A stretch of DNA of 64,000 bases from an uncultured bacterium (lineage in GTDB: Bacteria; DUMJ01), in NCBI GenBank assembly GCA_937958695.1, contig CALGNK010000014.1:46030-110029 (forward strand). The letters are read 5' to 3'. The translations under genes were made by a program, and so were the position numbers. Under the pieces are notes generated by a model. The model saw only the letters and a list, made by a program, of their open reading frames with translations. It ran no database searches and was not told where the DNA came from. This document shows positions 43,770-51,568 of the stretch, piece by piece (the first letter of the stretch is position 1; each line of letters starts with the position of its first letter).

Positions 43770-44870
43770 TTATCTCTCCAATATGTCAGGTCTTTTATAG
43801 ATTATGCCATCTACCTCTACATCTACTAATGGCCAGTCAAATGTCGGAGTTATTATCTCTGGAACTTCCTCTCCAACTAAGATAGTGTCCTCAGACTTTG
43901 TCCCAGTTATAGAAGGATTCCATGCTATAGGTTGCCATTTAACCACAGAGCCTTGAGTCTTTAGATTTACTGTAAATTCTCTACTCTGATAACCAGTAGG
44001 TCCGCCCTGGTGATGCTTCTTCCATTCCTCTGGGAATCCAACCTCTTCGTATGTTTTTATGCCTTTTTCTAATATATCACTCCATTTTGTCCCTACTTTC
44101 GTATTATGAATAAGCACAGAATCAACCTTTACTACCGAATTGTGCTTCCTTCTTAGTTCTGCATCTATCTTTCCAAAGTAGACTAGTCTTGTAACAGCAA
44201 CTTGAATACCATCTTTCATTGCACATATAACTACCATAGCGTAACGTGATATTCTGTTTTCTGTTGGAATTGGGTGCCTAAAGTTTGAGATTCTTTCGTC
44301 ACCAGCTACTAAAAGAACACTAGGGTATATTCCCCTGTAAAGAAGATTCTCAGCCATCATTCCAGCTACTTCTAGCTCTGTTTGCCCTGGTTTTATAGAC
44401 TTGCAGACTTCTTCTATACTTAGACTAGCAGATTTGCCAAGATGTTTTATCCTTTCAATCTCTTCCTCTACCAAAGGGTATCTAAGTGGAAATAGATTAA
44501 CTACCCTTGCATTTCCAAACGGACTATCGGTTATAAAGTTACCGCTAGTTATCTTTTCTACTATCTTTAGTTTTTCATCTGGGTCATACCAGGGAAAGAT
44601 AGCAAATTCATAGTGTCCTAATATTCCAACCTCTTCCCTCTCTATCCTTGGAGCTTCGATAGAATTAGCTACAATATAGGAGTTATCTTTTGTTATAAGA
44701 AGACTAGTTGGACCCAACTCAGTAATAAGTCCAACGTGGTTATATCTTCCACCTGTAGCCCAGGCAAAATTATACTTTAGACTTATGAGAAGCCCGTTAG
44801 AATTATTCTCTTTCAGTAGATTTCTTATCCTTTCCTCTTTTATCTTTATTTCTCTATTGCTTCCTCTCAT
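43770..44870 (-). CDS. M24-fold (Xaa-Pro peptidase-like) protein apparently lacking metal ligands
   Basis: 366 residues. A creatinase-like N-terminal domain (about 1-130: LLISLKYNFAWATGG) is followed by a pita-bread domain (KPGQTELEVAGMMAENLLYRG; NFRHPIPTENRISRYAMVVICAM). In catalytic M24 proteins a D-x10-D pair follows this point, but here the segment reads VVICAMKDGIQVAVTRLVYFG with neither aspartate in place. The usual His segment is altered to HHQGGPTGYQSRE. It may be a pseudoenzyme or a metal-free hydrolase like creatinase. It sits in an operon between ykuK and a nucleotidyltransferase. Confidence 0.82.
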   Translation of the reverse strand: MRGSNREIKIKEERIRNLLKENNSNGLLISLKYNFAWATGGRYNHVGLITELGPTSLLITKDNSYIVANSIEAPRIEREEVGILGHYEFAIFPWYDPDEKLKIVEKITSGNFITDSPFGNARVVNLFPLRYPLVEEEIERIKHLGKSASLSIEEVCKSIKPGQTELEVAGMMAENLLYRGIYPSVLLVAGDERISNFRHPIPTENRISRYAMVVICAMKDGIQVAVTRLVYFGKIDAELRRKHNSVVKVDSVLIHNTKVGTKWSDILEKGIKTYEEVGFPEEWKKHHQGGPTGYQSREFTVNLKTQGSVVKWQPIAWNPSITGTKSEDTILVGEEVPEIITPTFDWPLVDVEVDGIIYKRPDILER

Positions 44871-44879
44871 CTTTTCCTC

Positions 44880-45350
44880 CTATTTAGAATGTTTATCAGC
44901 TACTTTACTAGCCCCAAAGGATTCAGGTTTTATCTTTGCAGAGTATCCACTAGATGTAATCATACCTACAACTTCCTTTATTAACTGTCTTGTCTCACCT
45001 TTTGTTCCAACGTCAACGTGTATCTCGATAGGAAGTTCAGAGACTCCATTCTTAGCTAATTGAGAGGTTATTAGACTTGCAGTTTCTAAACTAAGGGTTG
45101 CTTCATAAAAGATTCTCTGCCTTAGAGATTTTATGTGTTTATTTGTAATCTTTCTATAGAAATATCTTCCACCACTTCCTATCCTGTGAATAATTACAGC
45201 GGTGACAAAATAGACCTCTTCTCCAGGAAGGGAGTCTGTGCCAACTATAAGGTGATAAGGATTTTTAGGTTCCTCCTGAATAAACGATATAATCTCTCTA
45301 AACATCTCTTCAAAGCTAAGTCTTCCTTTTGTAGGGCTTATAAATTCCAT
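44880..45350 (-). CDS. YkuK/DUF458 RNase H-like protein
   Basis: 156 residues from ATG 45350; a longer frame to 45389 would run through the upstream hairpin. Motifs: EFISPTKGRLSFEEMFREI, PYHLIVGTDSLPGEEVYFVTAVIIHR, TNKHIKSLRQRIFYEA and EIHVDVGTKGETRQLIKEVVGMI. The family has an RNase H-like fold, and the acidic residues (GTDS, HVDVG) fit its metal site; the function is not known. TATAAT (45363-45358) ends 7 bases before the ATG with no Shine-Dalgarno, so the mRNA may be leaderless. First gene of a six-gene minus-strand operon. Confidence 0.85.
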   Translation of the reverse strand: MEFISPTKGRLSFEEMFREIISFIQEEPKNPYHLIVGTDSLPGEEVYFVTAVIIHRIGSGGRYFYRKITNKHIKSLRQRIFYEATLSLETASLITSQLAKNGVSELPIEIHVDVGTKGETRQLIKEVVGMITSSGYSAKIKPESFGASKVADKHSK

Positions 45351-45369
45351 AGCTTTAATTATAACACAA

Positions 45370-45412
45370 GATAGGGGGAGATTATACATCTTAAAAAGGA
45401 TCTCCCCCTATC
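45370..45412 (-). terminator. terminator after the HU gene
   Basis: A perfect 13-bp stem GATAGGGGGAGAT / ATCTCCCCCTATC (45370-45382 and 45400-45412) with a 17-base loop lies 11 bases after the HU stop. On the minus strand TTGTGTTATAATT follows, a modest T-rich run that also carries the ykuK -10 box. Confidence 0.75.
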
Positions 45413-45423
45413 TTAGATAAAGA

Positions 45424-45696
45424 TTACTTTACTGCTTCTCTAAGCTCTTTCCCAGGCCTAAATACTGGTACGGACTTAGCAGGAATGTTTATAGGCTTCC
45501 TTGTTCTTGGATTTATGCCCTTCCTTGCCGCTCTCTTTCTTACTTCAAAGCTACCAAATCCAATAAGCTGAACTTTTTCGCCCTTCTTTAGAGCTTCAGC
45601 TATAGCATCAAGGGTTTGGTCTATAACCTGTGCGGTAAGTTTCTTGGTTTGTCCTACCTTCTGGGCAACTACATCTACTAGATCAGCTTTTGTCAT
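45424..45696 (-). CDS. hup: HU-type DNA-binding protein
   Basis: 90 residues, standard HU size. MTKADLVDVVAQKVG-like start, helical part AQVIDQTLDAIAEALKKGEKVQLIGFGSFEVR (abridged), and the DNA-arm motif RKGINPRTRKPINIPAKSVPVFRPGKEL. Behind AAGGGGGTGAG. A chromosome-architecture protein, presumably highly expressed: it has its own promoter and a strong terminator. Confidence 0.97.
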   Translation of the reverse strand: MTKADLVDVVAQKVGQTKKLTAQVIDQTLDAIAEALKKGEKVQLIGFGSFEVRKRAARKGINPRTRKPINIPAKSVPVFRPGKELREAVK

Positions 45697-45738
45697 GCTT
45701 ACTCACCCCCTTTCGTCAAAAATACTTTCTACTATACC

Positions 45739-45767
45739 TTATTACCACTAATTTTTTGTTTTGTCAA
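45739..45767 (-). promoter_or_regulatory. probable promoter of the HU gene
   Basis: Minus strand TTGACA (45767-45762), 17-base spacer, TAATAA (45744-45739); start of HU is 43 bases further on. A second -10-like TATAGT (45736-45731) is too far from the -35. Confidence 0.55.
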
Positions 45768-45894
45768 TAGGTTAACCCAAACTATAACTAATTTTTTACG
45801 AAATTGCTAGATATTCCAAAAGGGGATAAGTAAGTTTCTCTTAATTTTATTCAGGCCTTTATGGTATTATCGTCAGCCTTGCATAGTAAGATGT

Positions 45895-46959
45895 TTATAC
45901 TCTACCTGGTATCACTCCAAACCTATATATTGTGGTAGAAGTAAACATTTCTCCTGGCCTTAAGACAGTGTTGGGAAAGTTTGGATGATTTGGTGAATCT
46001 GGGCAGTGTTGTGTTTCTAAACAGAGTCCTGCGTATCTACTATAATGTTTTCCACCCTTTCCTTTTATGTCTAGCCAATTTCCTGTATATAAAACTATTG
46101 CTGGTTCTGTAGTATATATCTCCATTTCTCTTCCACTATTATATTCTCTTAATCTCCCAGCAAATGCCAGTTCTCCTTCTTTTTTGTTTATAATAAAATT
46201 ATGGTCATATCCGCCAAATGGATACTCTTTATACTGGTCTATCCTTTCTCCTATCTTTCTAGGCGTAGTGAAATCAATACCTGTCCCTTTTACTGATGCT
46301 ACCTCTCCAGTAGGAATTAGATACTCATCTGCAGGTGTGTAATGATCAGCATTAAGCATAAGCTCATGGTCTAGTATTGTTCCAGAGCCTTCTCCTGCAA
46401 GATTAAAATAGCTATGGTTTGTTAGATTTAGTATGGTTGGCTTATCGGTTGTAGCAACATAATCTATCTTAAGTTCATTTCTATTTGTAAGGGTGTATGT
46501 TACTGTTACCTCAAGGTTTCCTGGATATCCTTCTTCTCCGTCGTGGCTTAGATACTTCAGCCTAAGCGCAGGACCATATGGTGTCTTCATAGGTATGGCT
46601 TTAAAAACTACGTCTTTGAAACTCTTAAACCCTCCATGTAAGTGGTTAGGTTTTCCACTTTCATTTAGAGCTAACTGATAAGCTACGCCGTCGATAGTAA
46701 ACCTTCCTTTGGCTATACGATTTCCATAACGTCCAACTATGCACCCAAGATAAGGAGTATTGTTTTCATATTCACTTATGGTGTCGAATCCAAGAACGAT
46801 GTCTGCCAATTCTCCATTTTTATCAGGCACCCATAACTCAGTTATGCTACAGCCGTAAGGAATTACCTTCATCATAATGCCATTATCGTTTATTAGAGTA
46901 TACTGATAGATTGGAATCTCCTCCCTTGTTATGCCATAGAAAGTCTTTTCAATTTCCAT
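45895..46959 (-). CDS. galM: aldose 1-epimerase (mutarotase)
   Basis: 354 residues. Motifs of GalM: YGCSITELWVPDKNG, VGRYGNRIAKGRF, NHLHGGFKSFKDVVF with the first His, LTNHSYFNLAGEG with the catalytic His pair region, and YDHNFII; the catalytic Glu lies in GLCLETQHCPDSPNHPNFP. It interconverts alpha and beta anomers of aldoses, supporting sugar uptake. The site is AAGGAGGG. No terminator is seen after it; it stands alone between HU and the second sigma operon. Confidence 0.94.
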   Translation of the reverse strand: MEIEKTFYGITREEIPIYQYTLINDNGIMMKVIPYGCSITELWVPDKNGELADIVLGFDTISEYENNTPYLGCIVGRYGNRIAKGRFTIDGVAYQLALNESGKPNHLHGGFKSFKDVVFKAIPMKTPYGPALRLKYLSHDGEEGYPGNLEVTVTYTLTNRNELKIDYVATTDKPTILNLTNHSYFNLAGEGSGTILDHELMLNADHYTPADEYLIPTGEVASVKGTGIDFTTPRKIGERIDQYKEYPFGGYDHNFIINKKEGELAFAGRLREYNSGREMEIYTTEPAIVLYTGNWLDIKGKGGKHYSRYAGLCLETQHCPDSPNHPNFPNTVLRPGEMFTSTTIYRFGVIPGRV

Positions 46960-47141
46960 AGGTCTATCCCTCCTTTTTAGTTTTTATTGTTTTTATAATA
47001 TTAACATAATTATAAACTAGCAAGATCACAAATTGAAATGGTATTTATTGTATAATATTCTTGGTGTTTTATATGGAATATTTCTATTATCTATTGCGTC
47101 ATTAAGTTAGAGGTCAACTAATAGAGGAAGGTTAGCTAGAA

Positions 47142-47723
47142 ATGGAAGAGAGGGAAGATGTATTAGTTAAAAGGGCTAAAAAAGGCGATGTAGTAGCTTT
47201 TAGCGAGTTAGTTAAGCGGTATGAGAGATATGTAATAAACCTTGTGTATAGAACCCTTGGACGTTCAGAGGATGCAGAGGATATAGCTCAGGAGGCTTTT
47301 GTAAAAGCTTTCTTAAATATAAAGAAGTTTAAAGAAGAGAGTAAATTTTCTACTTGGTTATCAAGGATAGTAGTGAATCTATGTATGGATAAGGTTAGAG
47401 AAAAAGGTAATAGGGAGGAGAATCTAGAAGAAGGAGTATGGTTAACTATTCCTCAGAGTAGCTATTATAGTCCTGAAGAAACTTTAGAGAGGATGGAGAT
47501 ACAAGAGAGGGTAAGAGATGCTTTGATTAATTTACCAAAAGATCTCAGGATAGTCTTTGTACTTAGAGAGTTTGAAGGACTCTCTTATCAGGAAATAAGT
47601 GAAATGTTGAATATACCTATAGGTACAGTAGAATCGAGATTATATAGGGCAAGGATGAAGCTCAAGTCGCTTCTAAGCGACCTCAAGTCTTTTGAGGAGG
47701 TAACTAAAAATAATGAGGTGTAA
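47142..47723 (+). CDS. ECF (RpoE-like) RNA polymerase sigma factor (module 2)
   Basis: 193 residues. Region 2 spans about 20-90 (LVKRYERYVINLVYRTLG, DAEDIAQEAFVKAFLNIKKF, STWLSRIVVNLCMDKVREK). Region 4 spans about 130-180 (LPKDLRIVFVLREFEGLSYQEI, abridged; IPIGTVESRLYRARMKLKSLL). Paralogue of the 11751-12353 sigma factor, with the same downstream order. A TATAAT lies at 47051-47056, without a good -35. It overlaps the anti-sigma gene by 11 bases. Confidence 0.94.
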   Translation: MEEREDVLVKRAKKGDVVAFSELVKRYERYVINLVYRTLGRSEDAEDIAQEAFVKAFLNIKKFKEESKFSTWLSRIVVNLCMDKVREKGNREENLEEGVWLTIPQSSYYSPEETLERMEIQERVRDALINLPKDLRIVFVLREFEGLSYQEISEMLNIPIGTVESRLYRARMKLKSLLSDLKSFEEVTKNNEV

Positions 47724-48168
47724 TGAGGTAAAAAGATTACTTTCTGCATATTTTGATAGAGAACTGCCTACTGATCAAAGTATTGCTATAAGAGAACATC
47801 TTAAGACTTGTAAGTCTTGTATGTCAGAGTTAGAAGATATAGAAAGGCTCCATAGACTAATGGGTGCTTTTCCTATTTTAGAAGTAGGTCCCTACTTTGA
47901 GACTCAGATAATAGAAAGGATAGAAGAAGAGACTAGGAAAAAGAGATTTTCATTTGGCTTGAAGTTAGCAATTGGTTTTGCTCTTGGGGGATTAATGCTT
48001 TTTTTTATAACCTTTAGGAATCTTCCTAAAGAAGATATAATGGTTCAAACCTCTCCTGCTTTGAACACCTACATACAGGAATATATTGAGAGCTACAATA
48101 CACATATAACAAAGAATAATCCAGGCTTGATTGTATCAGTGAGCAGTTTGGGAGAAGGTTCTAGATGA
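47713..48168 (+). CDS. zinc-finger anti-sigma factor (module 2)
   Basis: 151 residues. ZAS domain with an N-terminal MRCNEVKRLLSAYFDRELP and HLKTCKSC at about residues 29-36 (H-x3-C-x2-C). One membrane helix lies near 82-99 (LAIGFALGGLMLFFITF). The outside tail is about 50 residues, longer than in module 1, and would be the RseB contact and cleavage region. Overlaps on both sides (11 and 4 bases) point to coupled translation with sigma and RseB-like genes. Confidence 0.9.
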   Translation: MRCNEVKRLLSAYFDRELPTDQSIAIREHLKTCKSCMSELEDIERLHRLMGAFPILEVGPYFETQIIERIEEETRKKRFSFGLKLAIGFALGGLMLFFITFRNLPKEDIMVQTSPALNTYIQEYIESYNTHITKNNPGLIVSVSSLGEGSR

Positions 48169-49160
48169 AAAGATTTTTATCCTCTTTGGTTATATTATTT
48201 ATATTCTTGCTTGTATACTTAGTTTTTGCTAATGAGAAACCTTCCACAGAAGTCTTGTTTAATGCCTGGAATACAGAAGGTAAGATAAGCTTTGTTGGTA
48301 CTGAAACAAGTGGAATCTACATAAGAGATAGATTTAATATAACTGTCAGCAGGGTATTTGCCCTTTCTTCTGGAAAGTTTAGGAGAGAATATATCTTCCC
48401 TTCGTTTCTTGTTGGAGATTTGCTGATAGATGATGGACGAAAAAGCTATTACTATCAATCAAATAGAGATACATTAACCATAGGATCTTCTTTCTATGAT
48501 CCTCCCCATAGGGATATACATAATAAAATCTTAGAGCTTATATTAAAAAACTATGACATATATAGTCAGCCAGACAAGTTCCTAAGTAGAGATGTAACTA
48601 AGATTTTTATAACTTCTAAAAATAGTAAGACCCCATTACTTATTCTGTGGGTAGATAACCAGACTAATCTTATTCTGAAAAGGGAGAGATACTCTACTGA
48701 TGGAAAATTACAGGAGTACTCCTTCTATACAGATATAGACTTTTCTACAATACCTGATGAGAGATTATTTTTATGGACAAAGCCAAAGAAGGACTTTAGA
48801 ATCATAGACCGTAGAGAGAGATTTATTCCTCTAGAAGAGTTTAAAAAGAGATTAAGTGATTTGATAATTTTTTCCCCCTTACAGGAAAGGGGATATGAGT
48901 GTATAAGTATAAAGGAAGTACCGAATGGCTTGGCTTATCATTTTTCAGATGGCATTAATAGCGTCTTGATCTTTGACCTTCGTATTCCTCCTCCTATACC
49001 TCCAGATGTTAGAAGAAGCATTGTAGAAGGTATAAGATATTCGTATTGGCAGTTTGATGGTATGAGTGGTTTTGCTTGGAGTTACAAGAGGAAAAACTTT
49101 TTAGTAATAGGAATCATAGATAGAGATATAATAGAAAAAGTTATTAGAGGTTATAAGTAA
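48165..49160 (+). CDS. RseB/MucB-like periplasmic regulator (module 2)
   Basis: 331 residues. Signal peptide at about 1-22 (LVILFIFLLVYLVFANE). A LolA-like N-terminal domain follows (ISFVGTETSGIYIRDRFN; LLILWVDNQTNLILKRERY). The C-terminal domain has GYECISIKEVPNGLAYHFSD and SGFAWSYKRKNFLVIGIIDRD, comparable to the end of the module 1 protein (FSDGI and FIVIGDPP). Same order as module 1. It should bind the anti-sigma factor outside the membrane and respond to lipid or protein damage. Confidence 0.78.
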   Translation: MKRFLSSLVILFIFLLVYLVFANEKPSTEVLFNAWNTEGKISFVGTETSGIYIRDRFNITVSRVFALSSGKFRREYIFPSFLVGDLLIDDGRKSYYYQSNRDTLTIGSSFYDPPHRDIHNKILELILKNYDIYSQPDKFLSRDVTKIFITSKNSKTPLLILWVDNQTNLILKRERYSTDGKLQEYSFYTDIDFSTIPDERLFLWTKPKKDFRIIDRRERFIPLEEFKKRLSDLIIFSPLQERGYECISIKEVPNGLAYHFSDGINSVLIFDLRIPPPIPPDVRRSIVEGIRYSYWQFDGMSGFAWSYKRKNFLVIGIIDRDIIEKVIRGYK

Positions 49161-49178
49161 GAAGGGAGGATAATTGTT

Positions 49179-50243
49179 ATGCGCAACTTAAAAGTAGCTG
49201 TATTTATAGTTTTTATAATGGGTCTCTTATTAGGATACTTAGGGAATAAAGTGTTAAGAACAGATTTAGTTTTAGCACAGTCTAATTATCTGGCAAATAT
49301 AGAAAGTATCTATACAAGTGTAGCTGAAAGCGTTGGTCCTAGTGTAGTAAATATAAGTACAATAAGTATAGTTCAGTATTTCTTTCAGGCATTTCCTACC
49401 GAAGGTGCAGGTTCTGGAGTAATAATAAGTAAAGATGGTTATATACTCACTAACAATCACGTTATAGAGGGAGCTAAGAGTATAAAGGTTACTCTTGGCG
49501 ATGGAAGAATATTAGAGGGAAAGTTGATTGGTAGAGATCCTTTTACCGATTTAGCTGTAATAAAAGTCGATGCAGACAATTTACCCTATGCAAAACTGGC
49601 AGATTCTAGTAAGCTTAGGGTAGGACAGATTGCTATAGCGATAGGAAACCCATTTGGTTTAGGTAAGACTGTAACAGCAGGAATAGTAAGTGCATTGGGA
49701 AGAAGCATCCAGACAGATAAAGGGTTTCTTATCGAAACACTCATCCAGACAGATGCTGCTATAAATCCTGGTAATAGTGGAGGGGCATTAGTAAATAGTA
49801 ATGGAGAAGTGATAGGTATAAATACTGCTATATACCAAGGAGCACAGGGCATAGGTTTTGCGATACCAAGTAGTACTGCTAAAAAGATTGCTGAAGATAT
49901 AATAAAGAAAGGGTATGCAAGTCATCCTTGGTTAGGGATAGGAGGTGAGACCCTAAATAGAAGAATAGCATATTACTACAATCTTCCTGTAGATTATGGG
50001 GTAATTGTAGGGGAAGTGGTAAGATCAAGCCCTGCGGATAAGGCTAGACTTCAAGTTGGTGATATAATAGTAGGGATTGATAATGAGAGGATAGAAAACT
50101 GGAATACATTGCTTCTGAAGGTCCTTAGAACAGAAAAGAGTCAAGTAATTTTGAACGTGATAAGAAAGGGTAGTAGACTTGATGTGAGAGTTAATTTGGA
50201 GGAAAGACCGAGACAATTTTCTACTAGTGGAGATTATATATAA
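49179..50243 (+). CDS. htrA: HtrA/DegP-type serine protease with PDZ domain
   Basis: 354 residues. N-terminal membrane anchor or signal at about 7-24 (VFIVFIMGLLLGYLG). Trypsin-like domain with His94 in TNNHVIEG, Asp124 in DPFTDLAVIKV and Ser200 in INPGNSGGALVN. One PDZ domain lies at about 250-345 (GVIVGEVVRSSPADKARLQVG, abridged). DegS/DegP-like proteases degrade misfolded envelope proteins or cut RseA-type anti-sigma factors. Being 18 bases after the RseB-like gene, it could be both target and activator of this module. Confidence 0.95.
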   Translation: MRNLKVAVFIVFIMGLLLGYLGNKVLRTDLVLAQSNYLANIESIYTSVAESVGPSVVNISTISIVQYFFQAFPTEGAGSGVIISKDGYILTNNHVIEGAKSIKVTLGDGRILEGKLIGRDPFTDLAVIKVDADNLPYAKLADSSKLRVGQIAIAIGNPFGLGKTVTAGIVSALGRSIQTDKGFLIETLIQTDAAINPGNSGGALVNSNGEVIGINTAIYQGAQGIGFAIPSSTAKKIAEDIIKKGYASHPWLGIGGETLNRRIAYYYNLPVDYGVIVGEVVRSSPADKARLQVGDIIVGIDNERIENWNTLLLKVLRTEKSQVILNVIRKGSRLDVRVNLEERPRQFSTSGDYI

Positions 50244-50244
50244 T

Positions 50245-51561
50245 ATGAAGAAGATAGCTTTTTCTCTAATCTTGTTTCTATTGTTACCCAGATTAGCATT
50301 AGCAGAGGAAGTATGGACCCTTAATGATGCACTTAATGCTATTTATAATGCCCCAGAGTTAAAATTACTTCAAGCTCAATTGGACAGTGCTGAGTCAAGA
50401 TTAAAACAGGCACAATCTTTATTTACAACCCCAAGGCTTACAGGTAACTTAGGATATTCAAGGGGGGAGAGTACAGGGGTTTATGGTACAACTACTATTG
50501 ACCAGCCTTCAGCAACATTATCTTTAACTTATAATCTTAGTGAGGATTCTCCTGCTGGTACGTCTCTTCTAAGTGCAAGGCTTTCATACTATAAGGCTAG
50601 AAATAACTATATAAATGGTTTGAGAAATCTTAGATTAAAGATAACTAAGCAGTTCTTCGATGCGTTCTTTGCTCAGAGGCAACTAAGTATAGCTGAAAAA
50701 AGTTTGGCTTTGGCAGAGAAACAGTTTAAAATAGCGCAAGACCAGTTTTCAAAGAGAACAATAACTGAAAGCAGTCTTCTTGATGCCCAGTTAGCTCTAA
50801 AGGGTAGTCAACTTTCTTATGAATCGGCTAAAAATAATCTAAAAATAGCTCTTCTTACTCTTTTCAATACATTAGGTACTCCTTATAGAGAGGTTGTGCT
50901 TAAAGAAGATGTGTCTTATAAGCAGGTAGAAATTTCTTTGGAAGAGCTTATAAAAGAAGCGCTAGAGAATAACTTAGATATAAAAAATACTCAGTACAGT
51001 TTGATGGAGGCTGAGAGAAACTATAGAGATGCTACTAAGTCTAACATAACGTTAGGGCTAAGCGGTACTTATTCAGTAAATGGACAGAATCTTAAGGTGG
51101 GTATAGATAACCAGAACTATCAACTGAGTCTTTCCTATTCTTTTCCTTTAAAGGACTCTTCTGGTAGTTCTTCTCCAGACTGGACTATAGCGTTTACTGT
51201 AAGTACTCCTATAATTGATGGGGGAAGTAGGAATGAAAGTATAAAACAGGCAATTCTTGCTTTAGATCAGGCCAAGATAACATTAGAAAATACTAAGAAG
51301 ACTGTAGAAATAACAGTAAGACAGTATTATAATGCTGTTATACAAGCCATGGCTAACATAGAGAAGGCACAACTTAACCTGCAGCAGAAAGAATTGTTGG
51401 TAAAGAACCAGGAGATAAGGTTTAATTTGGGTCTAATCACTCAATTAGATTTAGAGTCTGCTAGAATTCAAAAAGAACAAGCCTTACTAGAACTGGATAA
51501 GGCAATTTCAGATTATAATATAGCCTTAATGCAACTAAATATAGTCTTAGGAAAGGAGTGA
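50245..51561 (+). CDS. TolC-family outer-membrane efflux protein 1
   Basis: 438 residues from ATG 50245, 1 base after the htrA stop (the longer frame from GTG 50227 lies inside htrA). Signal peptide at about 1-20 (FSLILFLLLPRLALAEE). Two repeats of the long helical hairpin: LKLLQAQLDSAESRLKQAQ, LAEKQFKIAQDQFSKRTITE with LLDAQLAL, then DIKNTQYSLMEAERNYRDA and LLVKNQEIRFNLGLITQLD with LESARIQKEQA. This is the OEP fold of TolC channels. It extends the stress operon and may serve the MacAB-like exporter at 1-2805, which lacks its own channel. Confidence 0.88.
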   Translation: MKKIAFSLILFLLLPRLALAEEVWTLNDALNAIYNAPELKLLQAQLDSAESRLKQAQSLFTTPRLTGNLGYSRGESTGVYGTTTIDQPSATLSLTYNLSEDSPAGTSLLSARLSYYKARNNYINGLRNLRLKITKQFFDAFFAQRQLSIAEKSLALAEKQFKIAQDQFSKRTITESSLLDAQLALKGSQLSYESAKNNLKIALLTLFNTLGTPYREVVLKEDVSYKQVEISLEELIKEALENNLDIKNTQYSLMEAERNYRDATKSNITLGLSGTYSVNGQNLKVGIDNQNYQLSLSYSFPLKDSSGSSSPDWTIAFTVSTPIIDGGSRNESIKQAILALDQAKITLENTKKTVEITVRQYYNAVIQAMANIEKAQLNLQQKELLVKNQEIRFNLGLITQLDLESARIQKEQALLELDKAISDYNIALMQLNIVLGKE

Positions 51562-51568
51562 TAATAGA

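Noticed and set aside
47028-47056. Full sigma-70 promoter before sigma factor 2
   Set aside because: The TATAAT is clear but the only TTGAAA is 12 bases away, too close for a -35.
48219-48458. Minus-strand open frame within the RseB-like gene
   Set aside because: Antisense to a gene supported by synteny and signal peptide; no start context.
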